Source: Bryoerythrophyllum caledonicum
Lineage: Eukaryota > Streptophyta > Bryopsida > Pottiales > Pottiaceae
DNA: 64,000 nt
NCBI GenBank assembly: GCA_963971425.1
Contig: OZ020523.1
Span: forward strand, 22,363,105 to 22,427,104
Reading direction: 5' to 3'
Of this stretch, positions 39,646 through 50,800 are shown piece by piece. A program made the translations under genes and the position numbers. Within the stretch, counting starts at the first letter, position 1. Each line of letters begins with the position of its first letter. The notes beneath the pieces were generated by a model. That model did no database searches and was not told the origin of the DNA. It saw only the letters and a program-made list of their open reading frames with translations.

Positions 39646-39796
39646 AACTGTGGACTTAATTAGGAGATAGTGGGTGGTGTTTTCTGCTGAGGAGACTCAA
39701 TTGGGGAGGATGATGGGGACTTAACTTGGGAGGAGGACATGGACACAACTAGGGAGGAGGACCGGGACTTAACTAGAGAGGAGGACGAGGACTTAA
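39646..39796. repeat. GA-rich minisatellite, copy 1
   Basis: Irregular 20-30 bp units around GGGGACTTAACTAGGGAGGA. The matching array in copy 2 (47,394-47,625) has several more units, so the locus varies in length. Confidence 0.75.
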
Positions 39797-40437
39797 CTAC
39801 ACCAATAATGTTCATTAGTGTTCGCAACACTATTTACGAACGTAAACGCTAAATGTCAATTACCCTACAAATGTAACTACATTATATGTCAATTTAAACA
39901 CTAATTCCCAATTTCTCTAACTTTTGCCCTTGTTACATTTTAACATATTGACATTTAGTGTTGGTTATGTAACAATTCATTGCAAGTCACCCAAATCTTG
40001 CCACATGCCAAATGATGATTTCGGGGGCAGTTTTTGTCCAATTTGAGATTTTTCTGTGCCTATCTGAACTGATTTGAAAAGACGCTTCCAATGGCACCTT
40101 ACCCATCTTCAAATTCGTCTTAAATAAAAAGTTATAGCGAATATTTTTGGGCAGATTTCTTGAGTTTTGGTTGAAAGTTTGAGGAGGCATATCTTTATCA
40201 GTTTCGCACCAATTCTATCGAGTGAGGTGACTAGCTTATGTGTTTTTTCAAGGAGATTCCATCGGTATATGGTACATCTTCAAATTCGTTGTGATGCAAA
40301 AGTTATGAGCAATTTTGTTAGGCAGATTTTTTTGACATTGAACACTAAATGTAAACAAATTGACATTTAGTGAAGGTCAGGTCATAGGGGTAGTTACACT
40401 ATTGGTGCCATAACACTAATGGACATTATTGGTGTAG
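39797..40437. mobile_element. 641 bp inverted-repeat element, family G (copy 1)
   Basis: The termini CTACACCAATAATGTTCATT / AGTGTT and the right end AACACTAATGGACATTATTGGTGTAG are ~26 bp inverted repeats. It has subterminal GACATTTAGTG repeats and no transposase frame. In the second duplicated copy a relative sits about 50 bases farther right, after GGGGTCCA, so the two insertions are independent. Superfamily not assigned. Confidence 0.7.
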
Positions 40438-40489
40438 GGACTGCCCATTCTCAGTTGGGGACATTGAGGGGTCCACTAGTATAAGATGA

Positions 40490-40592
40490 TAGTTGAAGAA
40501 TCTACAATCCGAAGGTGTAAGTCTTGGTACACTTAAAACACATTTTTTTATATTGTACAGAGTAAAATATGTGCCTGTCGTTTAAGGGTTAA
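40490..40592. repeat. 3' end of a family F MITE with the empty TTAA site
   Basis: The right terminus CCTGTCGTTTAAGGG is followed by TTAA (40,589-40,592). The left part is missing. The TTAA at 40,533-40,536 is the unoccupied target that holds the 926 bp element at 61,105 in the other copy. Confidence 0.7.
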
Positions 40593-40599
40593 CTGTAAC

Positions 40600-40866
40600 A
40601 TTCTAAATACAAGTGAGTAAGATTTTTCTCTTAGTAATAGTCACGAAAAAGAGCCTTCCATAGTGTGAAACTTTCGATCAAAGACGAGAGGAAACAGGAG
40701 TGAGATACAACACTGAAAAAACGTACTATGAAGAAAAGTGCAAGTTACTGATATTCCAGCCCCTGTGCGAGCAACATAACAAGAAAAGCCCTTTCTGAAG
40801 TGAAAGGAGTATTCCCCCTGGCAATACATTCCTCCTATCTCTCTCACTGAAGTAATTCAAGGAACG
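40600..40866 (-). other. Probable 3' part of the unidentified gene
   Basis: Sequence conserved with 62,096-62,413. It contains a 68-codon minus-strand frame (40,641-40,847) that differs at about three residues between copies, which is no more than the segment as a whole. It could be 3' UTR or a last exon; I do not claim it codes. Confidence 0.35.
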
Positions 40867-41265
40867 TTACGTTAAGTCAGTGCAGATAGAATGAATTACG
40901 TACCCGATCCAAATCACACTCTTGACGATGGAAGCTGCGACAGCAAACTTTGGAGCTCCTGGTGGTACTGCTGGAGCTGCTTCCTCCGGCGCGGGAGCTG
41001 TGCCTTCCCAGAAGCACTGACCGCCCTCGTTCTTGATGAGAATCTCCTTAAACTTGACGACGTCGTCGGCAGAGAAGGCGGGCTGAAGCGCCATGTTGTC
41101 GACCGTCCTGATCAGATCGTACTCGCGGTAGGTATCGTTGACGTTCACGACGAGCTTGCAGGTGCGGCCACGCTTTAACGCGGACACATGACGCGCGACG
41201 TTCCTCTCTCGAATCTTGAAGTCGAATTCTGTCGTATTTCTCACCTTCACCATGACCTTCACCAT
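40867..41265 (-). CDS. Small unidentified protein, duplicated gene copy 1
   Basis: Reads MVKVMVKVRNTTEFDFKIRE onward for about 132 codons to a stop at 40,867. The body is basic and probably beta-rich (RGRTCKLVVNVNDTYREYDLIRTVDNM), then comes an Ala/Pro linker and a hydrophobic C-terminal segment (VAASIVKSVIWIGYVIHS) that could be a membrane anchor. A splice acceptor (TTTTCGCAG) lies just before the ATG, so a 5' UTR intron is likely. A donor-like GG|GTACGT at 40,903 could splice out the last 11 codons. The second copy at 62,414-62,815 keeps the frame with few substitutions and a three-base length change, which argues for coding. I do not recognise the family and assign no function. Confidence 0.6.
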   Translation of the reverse strand: MVKVMVKVRNTTEFDFKIRERNVARHVSALKRGRTCKLVVNVNDTYREYDLIRTVDNMALQPAFSADDVVKFKEILIKNEGGQCFWEGTAPAPEEAAPAVPPGAPKFAVAASIVKSVIWIGYVIHSICTDLT

Positions 41266-42500
41266 CCTGCGAAAACGAAATGACAAAACAACTTCGACAC
41301 TCTCGTGAACCTATCCACTGGTGACGGATCGCCGATGGAGCGACGGCTTCAGCAGGAGCTCTCAGGAAAATGATGAAACTGATGTTGAAGCAGGCTCATG
41401 TTCAGTCTTTTACTTGAATGAGTACCGGCCAATGACTCAAAGCGTGATTGCGAAAGTGCCAAAACGCGACTGGGAAATTGCCAACTTGGTCCCCAAAACT
41501 GACAACTAATACACTCTACGTTTTTCATAGTAGACGATAGATTTCAAAGTACAAGATCTAGGTTCGCGAAGATAAAACGGTTTATGACGGTTTTGGGGTT
41601 GACCGAGGTAAAGGATGGGTCGAGAAAAAGCGAAACAGCGTCCCGAGAAAGCGACACAGCACCGCTACGTGTCCCGAGAAAGTCAGAAATGATTCTTAAC
41701 CCTTAATGTTGGGGCTCATTGTTCTGTAGATTCTTAACGCTAAAATGTTCTGTTTAGACTTCCTGACACATGCTCCCACGTGATGATAAAACATTACATT
41801 CATCCAAGTTTTTGTGAAGGTGTTGTTGCATGTACTACATGCACTGTAGATACCCTACATAGAGTGTGTAACTTTTTCTCTAAACAAGAAAATGTTTGTG
41901 ACATGGAACTCAACGTAGTGTATTTTAGAAACATCTAGCTTTAGCTCTAAATCAGAATTTGAGTCATCAAAATGATATTTTTTGAAATTGAGTCCAACTA
42001 ATGGAATGAAGTTTATCAAATCTTGTTTCCAATCCAAACTGAAAATTTGAAAAATACATAAAATTGAGTAAGTTATTGCAATTTGAACTTTAAGCCTATT
42101 ACCATGGATAACCAATTTTCTAATTCTATCTAAACACAGAAGTTTCATCTACACCACAAGTTTCAACACAATAGTGTACACATTCAGTGGAATTTATCAT
42201 ATTTTTAATGCAAAATTTATATATGATACTAACCTGCTAGCGAGGTCCCGGATTCGAGGTCCTGTTACCTCGTCCGGCGGCGATGCGCATCAACAGTGCG
42301 TCCTTGAGTGGTGAGAGACGAAGTCGGGGCGAGCGGCGACGCTACCTGCCTACCACGTCAGTCTCGCATTCCGTCGCGCGACGCGCTGCGCTCTTCTGCA
42401 GTGGCGATGAGGCGATGATGCCCACGACGTCGCCCACGTCGTAGCCACCCCTCGCATTCTATAGTATTCTTTTCTCCCCGGGTAGCCTACCCGAAAACAT
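41266..42500 (-). promoter_or_regulatory. Upstream region of the unidentified gene, copy 1
   Basis: On the minus strand this leads into the gene. A GC-rich patch with several CG dinucleotides at 42,240-42,480 probably marks the promoter or first exon, with an AT-rich intron-like stretch in between. The same order exists at 62,817-63,910. Confidence 0.4.
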
Positions 42501-42872
42501 ACGCAACTGGGTATTTTTTACCAGGTATTGTACGCCACTCCTAGCTCGCCTTCTATTCTCTGCTTTCCCATCCTATTTACCATTTCATTCACCTATTGAA
42601 CAATTATTCATTTACCTATTTATTTACCTATTTTTACCTACTTATTTATCTATTTAATGAATGTTCTTCAGTTTTTCTTCAGAAAATCACAATAACTTGA
42701 ATTTTCACAAAAAAATCTTGTGTTATTTGTGACATGAACAAAACATGTGGTGTCATCTTTGAAAAATGAAATAAAAATATTTCCACTTATATTTGGTGAA
42801 AGAATTAGAGCTCATATTAGAATGAAAATCAAGATTGATGCCACGGTCATAGCTCCGTCCTTTAAGGGTTAA

Positions 42873-42944
42873 CACCTAAAGGCCCAAAAGTCCCCCAAGG
42901 TGGACTGTTATTGTCTTCAAATGGGATTCTTGCGCCTTTAGGGG
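42873..42944. repeat. 72 bp TTAA-flanked mini-element
   Basis: TTAA | CACCTAAAGGCCCAA ... CTTGCGCCTTTAGGGG | TTAA. It has both inverted ends and both TTAA duplications around only ~40 bases of interior: a deletion derivative of the CCCCTAAAGG family. Confidence 0.75.
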
Positions 42945-43442
42945 TTAACCCTTATCAAGGTTAACAAGGTCAGAAATGACCCTTAACGACGACACCTTGC
43001 ACGGGGCCATGAAAAGTCTTACAACTTGATAGATTCCGCACAAAAGCATCTACACAGAGAGTACACTTCATCGTCAATTTTTTCATAGAAAGAGTATACT
43101 TCATTGTCAATTTTTTCACAGAAATCATTGTAGTTTGTTATTGCCTAAACCGACGGGAGATCAAGTTTTCTAGGATTCCGTGTTTGCTTCTAGGATCCCG
43201 TGTAAGTTTTCTAGGATTTCGTGTGGGTTGTCCGTGAAGGTTGTTGGTAGGGATGTCTCTCAGGGTTGAATTTGAATGGATTCCTATATCAGTGTAGTGC
43301 AACATTCTCTATCGTCGTCCCCAAATTCACTGATATAGTGTAAGCACAATATATGATGACTTGAAAGTGCTATAACTTTTGATGGAGATATTTACTAAGA
43401 ACACAACTATCTATACTACTCAAAGAAGGTGATCAATATTAA

Positions 43443-44290
43443 CTCTTTAGCGCCAAGGTGGTCGTTTTTGGGCTGATTAAGATGTATTTCCGGTTATACG
43501 TCCATGTGTGTAAGGAAGGTGCACTTTTTGGTCGCAACGTGTCTAACACTAGTTCATACACATTTCTGGGTGCATTGGTGAGCTACAATGATTTCCGTGA
43601 AGTAGGATCATTAGTGAAATATATTTTGTGTGTAGATGTTGTTTTGCATGATCTATTACACTCATGGATTCTCCCAAGCCTTCTGAAGCTAATTGATGCT
43701 TAAGGGTCAACCCTTTGAGGCCTATGAGGCCATGGGAGGATCAATTTTGGTGCTCTTAATGTTGCAATTTTCCCCATGATTGGCCATTGTCGTTGCAATC
43801 TTCAAAACACACATCAAGCTTTGTGAGAGTTTTGCAACACATATCTTTGATCTCCAATTGATGTAGACATTGGCAAACTACAATGATTTCCGTGAAGTAG
43901 GATCATTAGCGAAATATATTCTGTGTAGATGCTGTTATCCATGATCTATTCAACTAATGGATTCTCCCAAGCCTTCTGAAGCTCATTGGTGCTGAAGAGT
44001 CAACCCATTGAGGCCTATGAGGCCCTTGGAGGATCAATTTTGGTGCTCCTAATGTTGCAATTTTCCCCATGATTGGCCATTGTCGTTGCAATCTTCAAAA
44101 CACACATCAAGCTTTGTGAGAGTTTTGCAACACGTATCTTTGATCTCCAATCGATGGAGACATTGGCAAACTACAATGATTTCCATGAAGTAGGATCATG
44201 ATGTATCTAGTGTGTAGATCATAATTTGCATAATCTATTATAATCATAGATTCCAAGGCCTTGTGGTCCACTTTGGCATTAAAGGGTTCA
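43443..44290. repeat. Family E MITE followed by ~294 bp tandem repeats
   Basis: A family E element starts after TTAA (43,439) with CTCTTTAGCGCCAAGGTGG. From inside it, a unit repeats: CTACAATGATTTCC at 43,583, 43,878 and 44,171 (spacing 295 and 293), and GAGGCCTATGAGGCC at 43,717 and 44,010. The array ends near GGCATTAAAGGG. So a MITE half plus flanking DNA has been tandemly amplified. Confidence 0.8.
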
Positions 44291-45349
44291 CATAGTTGGT
44301 AAAAATCAACTCATCAAGAGTAAAAACTTATAGCATGTATAGATCATATAGTGTGGATACACTAAACATCATAGTTAGTGTGTTGGTGGCGGTTGCGCAA
44401 ACAATGAACATTATTTGTACACATAATAATATTATAACAAAACTTTGGACATGCAAATCCTCAAGAAAATACATGATGTTTTATTACTGGTATGTGTTAG
44501 GGAATGTGGAGCCAGTGAAATAATATTACTAGTCTACAAATGACTGTACTATCTGAGACATACTAGTTTTCCTGAAAGTGAAATGGGGTGATAACATGGC
44601 CAAGGGCCTTCGTAGTAGGGAGCCTTTGGACCTTTCTTTTTAATAAAAAATCGTTTACATAAAAATATGGAACTAGTGGAATTAAAATTATAATTTGATA
44701 AATTAGTTCCTAGGATCTATGGTGTCATCCTCTCAAATATCAACGCACCAAAGCCGCTCATAAAATGAATCAATGGATTTACACTCAAGAGAGAGATCCA
44801 CAGCCTGCCATGGATTCACCTGTATAATTTCTAGCTTTGAAGCACATGCTCTACAATAAAGAGACAACTTTACCTTCTAACAACTAGATAACTTCATCTA
44901 GATTCAACTCACAAATCCTGCTTAGTTGATAATGGGAAAACCAGGCTCAACATGGAAGTATGCCATACCTTCACAATAGAAAACGTTGACCTGCCGAAGG
45001 AACTTTCACAGCACGTTTCTCTGAAGAAGCTTTGGTCAAGTTGCTGATTGTTGGCTACACTCCTGCACTTCATGCAAGACAATGCCAGGTAGTATATTCC
45101 GTGAGCTGAGCTCCAGCACCAGACGATGATTGTCTACACCATGCACCTTCAGCGTCACCTGTAAAATTTGAACGATTCAGGGTGTTAGAGCAAGTTTTTT
45201 TTACAACGTGAACCAGTCTAATTACGAACAAAGTTGAGACCAGGATCAGCGAAGTAGGGAGCAATATTGATAACCTTTTCTGACGGTAGAAGTTTCGCCT
45301 GGTTGACATCGTGTGACCATGTACCGGAGTGTACAGAAATTCGAGCAGA
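44291..45349. other. No gene firmly identified; possible minus-strand gene fragment
   Basis: On the minus strand, about 45,217-45,310 reads VNQAKLLPSEKVINIAPYFA onward. After a TTTTACAG acceptor, 45,160-45,060 reads VTLKVHGVDNHRLVLELSSR onward. Both look protein-like and GC-balanced, but I cannot name a family and the frame ends in stops on both sides. It may be a relic of a host gene cut by the duplication breakpoint at about 45,350. Nothing else is seen in the stretch. Confidence 0.25.
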
Positions 45350-45489
45350 TGAAGACAACAGTAATGCTTCGTGGTGTTGAGTTCCTTCAATATGCCCTGG
45401 ATGTCTTGGTATTCTGTCTGCTCTCGCACATGATACCTTGCAGAGCACGTGTTAGTATTCACCATCACCGTCTTCTATCATGTGTGCAG

Positions 45490-45612
45490 GTCACTGGTTA
45501 TCTTTCTGGAAATGGGATACCTTGGGAAGAGGTAAATGAAGGCTGCTTGACCATCAAGATGATAGATGTTCGCGACAAGGAATTGGAGATGAGTGATGGA
45601 GAACAATTCTGA
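45490..45612 (+). pseudogene. Orphan copy of the last SMR exon
   Basis: A 123-base copy of exon 12 of the SMR gene (38,337-38,459) with its splice acceptor GTGTGCAG. It differs by one residue (Val to Ile in TIKMIDVRD) and keeps the stop. No other exon of that gene is nearby, so it cannot make the protein on its own, though it could be captured by an upstream transcript. Confidence 0.85.
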
Positions 45613-45705
45613 TGCTGGTGATGGGCATCGAGTTGGTGGTGGTGGGCTTTTTTTTTCCAATTGTGAGGGCCTTGGTTTACTTTTGAATGTTTCGATAAAT
45701 AGAGA

Positions 45706-46361
45706 CACAGGGGGCTCCAAGTGCCATTACCACATGGTAAAATGGTTGATTTAACCACGTTGGTTTCAGATATATTACACTAAACGGGTAATCTCACTTG
45801 ATGTGGTAAAAAGGCGACTTCACCACATGGAAAATTACCACATGGTAAAATGCAGTGTTTTCACACATGGTAAATTGCGAGGTTTTCTCACATGGCAAAT
45901 TGTGGGGTTTTCTCACATGGTAATTTTTTCTTTTGAATATTATTTGTCATTAACCAAGTCTTCAAATACATAATTAGACCAAAGTAATTTTAACATGCAT
46001 TCTATTTTTGAACATGGAAGACCTACAAGGTAGGGCATCCAACTCCAAATCTGGAAAAAGCATGTCAAGAGTAACTGGGAAGTCCAAAGTAATTGGGGTG
46101 TATCTCCGCACCTTGATATACTTGTCTTTTCACTTGCCCAGGACAATCCTTATGGGATATACAAGAAACCATGGTTTACAATCAAAGTATTAAAAGTGCA
46201 GCTTGTACCATATGCTTCAAATGGTAAAACCTTCTGAAAGTAGTAAAAACAGTGTATTTGACTCAAGGAATGAAATTTACCACATTGGCAGTGAATAGAC
46301 CTGTTAAGAGTGCAGTTTTTATCATGTCCTGCAAGTGGTAACACCTCCCAGGACCCTTGTG
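45706..46361. mobile_element. 656 bp CACTA-like MITE with AGA target duplication
   Basis: The ends CACAGGGGGCTCCAAGTGCC and GGTAACACCTCCCAGGACCC / TTGTG are imperfect inverted repeats beginning CAC and ending GTG. AGA flanks both sides (45,703-45,705 and 46,362-46,364). The duplicated locus at 38,551-38,553 has a single AGA and no insert. TTACCACATGGTAAA motifs repeat inside. It has no transposase. The 3 bp duplication and CAC ends fit the CACTA superfamily. Confidence 0.78.
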
Positions 46362-47393
46362 AGAGTATCTATAGCATTGCTCCTTCTCTTTATACTCCCC
46401 ATCTTAGGAATAGCAATAATGTCATTGCAGTTGCATGGGTGATACGGGATTTCGAGCAATCGCACTAGGCTTCGATTACAACCATTGGCCAAGGCCTTAG
46501 AGAAACTTTGCGATGGCTCTTTTCTAGTTTCGTGATTTCTATTGTGAAATGAACCTCTGTAAAATTTTACATATTATATGTGATTATAAAGAATGCTGCT
46601 ATCCTAATTGGCCCTAAACAGTTGCCATTTAAACAATTGCGATTTCATTTAATTAAAAAATTATGCGGTGGCAACTTCAACTTCATTGCATAGTATTGTG
46701 ATTGTTGATGTCTCTTCACGTACAAAAACTCTATTTCAATTTTTACAAGATTGGAATATTTTTGTATACAATCAAGTAAACAAGTATTCGAAAGTAAACT
46801 TCATCATTAATCAATATTCTTCACATATGATATGTCAATGTATAGGTGCATATGGGAACCTCTTTTATTCAAGGTACAAATATTCTTGTAAGAATCTATT
46901 GATGGATAAAGTAGTATACCCTCCAAAGTCTACAATTTTCATTACCAATATAGGGTAACTTGAAACACTATAATCTATTCCATCAACTATTGGATGTTGT
47001 GCAAAATTTTCCCAAAGTTTAGATTATGGTTTGTATTCAATTTTGTAAGGTTGGATACTAAAATTAGGCATTGTATTTCCATTAAAGTTAGTTCAACTTA
47101 AAAAAAGAAGCAAATATTTTGGTTTTGGGGAAACATGAACTGGGCCCCAAAGAGTTAATTAGTGTGTAGTGTAGAGGGATTATTGATGTAGATCACCCAC
47201 ACTAATTTTCATCAAAGCATGTGCATGCTAAGTTCTGATCGGGTACTTGTTCTCAAGCAAGTGTGTGTTAGTCAACAGTTGCATGTAAATTTTCAAGTAG
47301 TGTAGGAAATTTCAAATAGTCTAGTCTACACTATATTGACGGAACGGTGTAGTGAAGCAATGTGTGAATATTTGTTCTGTGTTTGTGGAGGGA

Positions 47394-47625
47394 TGACGGG
47401 GATTTAAGTGTGGACTTAACTAGGAGATAGTGGGTGGTGTTTATGAGGAGGAGGACGGGGACTTAACCGGTGAGGAGGAAGGCGACTCAACTTGGGGAGG
47501 AGGATGGGGACTTTACTCGGAAGAGGACGGAGATGCAACTAGGAAGTAGGATGGGGACTTAACTAGGGAGGAGGATGGGGTTTTTGGGGAGGAGGACGAA
47601 GACTTAACTGGAGACTGCCCATTCT
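47394..47625. repeat. GA-rich minisatellite, copy 2
   Basis: Expanded relative of 39,646-39,796, with GGGGACTTAACT..GGAGGAGGA units. Confidence 0.75.
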
Positions 47626-47810
47626 CAGTTGGGGACACTGAGGGGTCCACTACACTAATGATGTTCGCAACACTATTTACGAACTTAAACTCTAAATGTC
47701 AATTACCCTACTAATGTAACAACATTAAATGTCAATTTAAATACTAATTGTCAATTTCTGTAACTTTTGCCCTTATTACATTTTAACATATTGACATTTA
47801 GTGTTGGTTA

Positions 47811-47821
47811 TGTAACAATGT
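47811..47821. repeat. LINE target-site duplication, 5' side
   Basis: TGTAACAATGT, repeated exactly at 60,516-60,526. Confidence 0.85.
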
Positions 47822-50800
47822 TATTTAGAGTCAATGGGTGAAGAGTAGCTCCGCATTTCCTGGTGAGGAGGGTTCTGAGTGTTAGACAAATTTTTGTCCC
47901 ACAAGGCAGTAGGAGGTGCTGGTCCTTACTTGCAAGCCCACTTGTGTGTGTCAAAATTTGTTGAAAGGTGTGGTGAGTATTTACATGTGTTGGATGGGGC
48001 TTTTTTGAAATAGAATTAGATTGGATCTTGCAAAGAAGGTTGTTGGAATCTGGAGGTTATGATTTATGAGGTAGATCTGCTGCGGGCCCTGTGTTGGACT
48101 AGATCAATAGCAACGGATCCACAACCTTCACGGCAAGATCCAGATCCAGGTTCTAGATTTGAATAGGGTACGAATACTCACACACTCTACACTCGAACCA
48201 TCCAAACCGGGTCACATTCAAACAAGAGATGTTGCGCAAGACCCGAGCCGCCCAAACAACTACAATCATATACTCTTTTCTTTCCTTACACTTGCTTACC
48301 AATTGCTTTTTATTCTTTCATTACAAGATGTCATCTTCCTAACAAACAGGTACACCACAAAGGCACAGCTAGGCATGTACATAGGAAACACTCGAATCAC
48401 AAGGACAACGACATTCAACTCACAAAGAGGCCCAAGCCGAGGCAGTCAAAAAAACAATCAAGACACTGACGACTCCAAATCACAGGTATGATTCCTCTCT
48501 CCATTTCCCTCATCACATGCATAGTTCTAAAAAATGCCTATAATGTTAGATCCCCTGTCATAAGCATGCCACAAATCACACCACAAAGTAGGCACATTTA
48601 TCTATTAGAACAACCACTGCAGGCAATACATAGACAGCCCCACAGGAATGCCGTAGACAACAACGACCCGAAGTTCCACAAAGAAGGCAGGGCAGCAGAA
48701 ACCAGAGGCAAGACCACTCTTTCTCCTCACAGGCATGCATATGCAAGACATCAACAAACGCAGCAGAGAACATAACGCAAATACGCAAACAACATCGACG
48801 TGAAGACACATAAAGACGTGGTGACACAAAACGACAACATAGGCGACAATTCCAAAAACAAGACAGACAACATTGACGTGAAGAATCAGGACGACACAAA
48901 TACAGCAATAATGACCACATGTCAAGTGTGTGTATACACGCAGACCCTTAGCAGAAACATGAGTATTGTAAACTCGGTCAAGACAGCCCGCAGGAGCCAT
49001 ACAGGCGATAGTGGTCACGGTTTGAAGCGCAAAGGCTTCACCGAAGCAAAGCCCTACAGTGGCTGCCCAGCGGAGGCTGCATTACAGTGGATGTCCCGGC
49101 CGACCTACAGAAGCGCAGCTCATAGCTCACCCACGGAAGCTCCAACCGTAGAAGACACAGCTCACAGATTCAACATAAGCAGAATCACCACGGACGTGAC
49201 AGCCCGACTAGCCCACACGATACAGGTAAGTCCTCCTATACCAACCTCTTGGCTCTTTTTGTGCTTCTCTCCAATACCAAGATACTCTAACAACTGCAGA
49301 AGAAAAGCCGCCATAGTAGACACCAACTCGTCCCACCTGCAACATGAGCAAGATGTCAACGGGCCTAAAAATCCATGCAGCAAGACAAAGCGTAACCCTA
49401 ACGCCGATACTTCTAGAAAAGACCAACGGAAGGCAACAGCAAGCACAGATCCAAAACGTAGCCATCACAACCACTAAGATCTAATCGAACGGCCAACACT
49501 CCCACACAACCCTAGCCGCCAGCAACAAGAAAGAAGGATGTATCCAACGTCAACAGAAGTATTCATCACATCTTAAGAGCACACAACAAGGTATATAACA
49601 CTGCACCTTCTCTCGCAAAAATCCTCTTTCTCTCAGTTTGCGCATACTCCCTCTCCTACTGCACCATGTCCTCTCTGGGAGAACACACCTTCGATGTGGA
49701 GGGACTCCAACCACCTGCCGAGACGAGCAGACACAAAGACGGGCGCCAACAAAGGACGACGACATCATCCAACAAGCGGCCAGATCCAGGAGGACATTTT
49801 GATCATCTGCAATACGGCAGCAGAATCTGCACACAGTGGAGCACATCTTACTCCCTATTTTCTTTTCAATACAAAGCTTTGTTGTTTTTATTTGTTGTAT
49901 CATCTAGCTTCTAGACCTAAGATAAGTTATGACGTCCGATCCTTCTGGAACTTGACACCAGTATTCCCACTTACGCATGTGATGCAAAAAACTGTATACG
50001 GCACCCACTGGCATACTAACTCAACTAATCCTGGAAATTCACAGGAAGAGTTCGAAAGCGAAGACAGGGCGAAAGCACCTAAGATCGAGATTGACCAACA
50101 ATCACAAGACGAACAGTGCAAGTTTGCAAACCTGCATGCGAAGCCCAAGGTGCGTCGGCGCAGGATCCAAATCCTACGTCGAAGAAGACAACTGGCACAC
50201 GATCAAAGTCGGCAGCGACCAATCTCGCAACAACACCCATTCGTAAGCAGCAGACAGTGCCTACTCTCGCGCCGACAATCACTCGAAAGCAGTCGGTACC
50301 GTGCAGACAGAGAGACCCGAGCAACCTGGACACGGGCGGACGCAAATCCAAACCAGCGACTATCCAAGCTCCATCTCCGTCGTAGCATCACAAGAAACCT
50401 GAGGGAGTCCCGCCAAGGAGGGAATCGAGGGAGAAATCAAGCCGGCAGTTGGAGTGAGCACCAAGGTAACAGCCGGCGAGAGAAACAAGAAAACAATCGG
50501 AGAGAGCACCGCCTATCAGACAGCAAACGGCAGGGAGCCGTAAACGTACACAACAGCGAAAGGAGGGACGCAGCCGAGCGGAGTACCACCAAGATCTGCA
50601 GAAGACACTCGAAGGGTGACGCCGCGCGCAAAGAGACGCAGCCGAAAGAAGCCGACAGGTCCTGCACCTAGAGGAAGCAAAGAGCCGGCTGGGTGTTGTG
50701 TACTCCCAGACGTACGCAGCAGGGTACAAACGGCAGGAAGATGCAAAGATCCGAAGCAGAAGAACGGAGTGCAACGGTCGCCTCAAGGACCCCAGCCGCC

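Larger units (their letters stand above)
38198..42595. repeat. Segmental duplication, copy 1
   Basis: It is highly similar to 45,350-47,821 plus 60,527-64,000 in the same orientation. It carries the last exon of the SMR gene, a fold-back, a GA-rich minisatellite, an inverted-repeat element, and a small minus-strand gene with its GC-rich upstream region. Copy 2 still matches at the window end, so the true right limit may be farther out. The mutual differences are mostly single bases plus clean transposon insertions. Confidence 0.9.
45350..47821. repeat. Segmental duplication, copy 2, left part
   Basis: Matches 38,198-39,970. It is interrupted by a 656 bp CACTA-like element at 45,706 and cut off on the right by the LINE at 47,822. 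Copy 2 resumes at 60,527. Confidence 0.9.

Noticed and set aside
40641-40847. 68-codon frame conserved between the two duplicates
   Set aside because: The conservation is no higher than that of noncoding parts of the same recent duplication, so it cannot be used as coding evidence.
42235-42280. GGTCCCGGATTCGAGGTCC, resembling a tRNA T-arm
   Set aside because: No acceptor stem, anticodon loop or A-box can be placed around it, here or in the copy at 63,660.
49694-50671. 325-codon frame in the LINE leader as an extra gene
   Set aside because: Composition is dominated by Arg, Ser and Gln without domains, and all strands are similarly open, which suggests base composition. It also runs across a likely splice acceptor.
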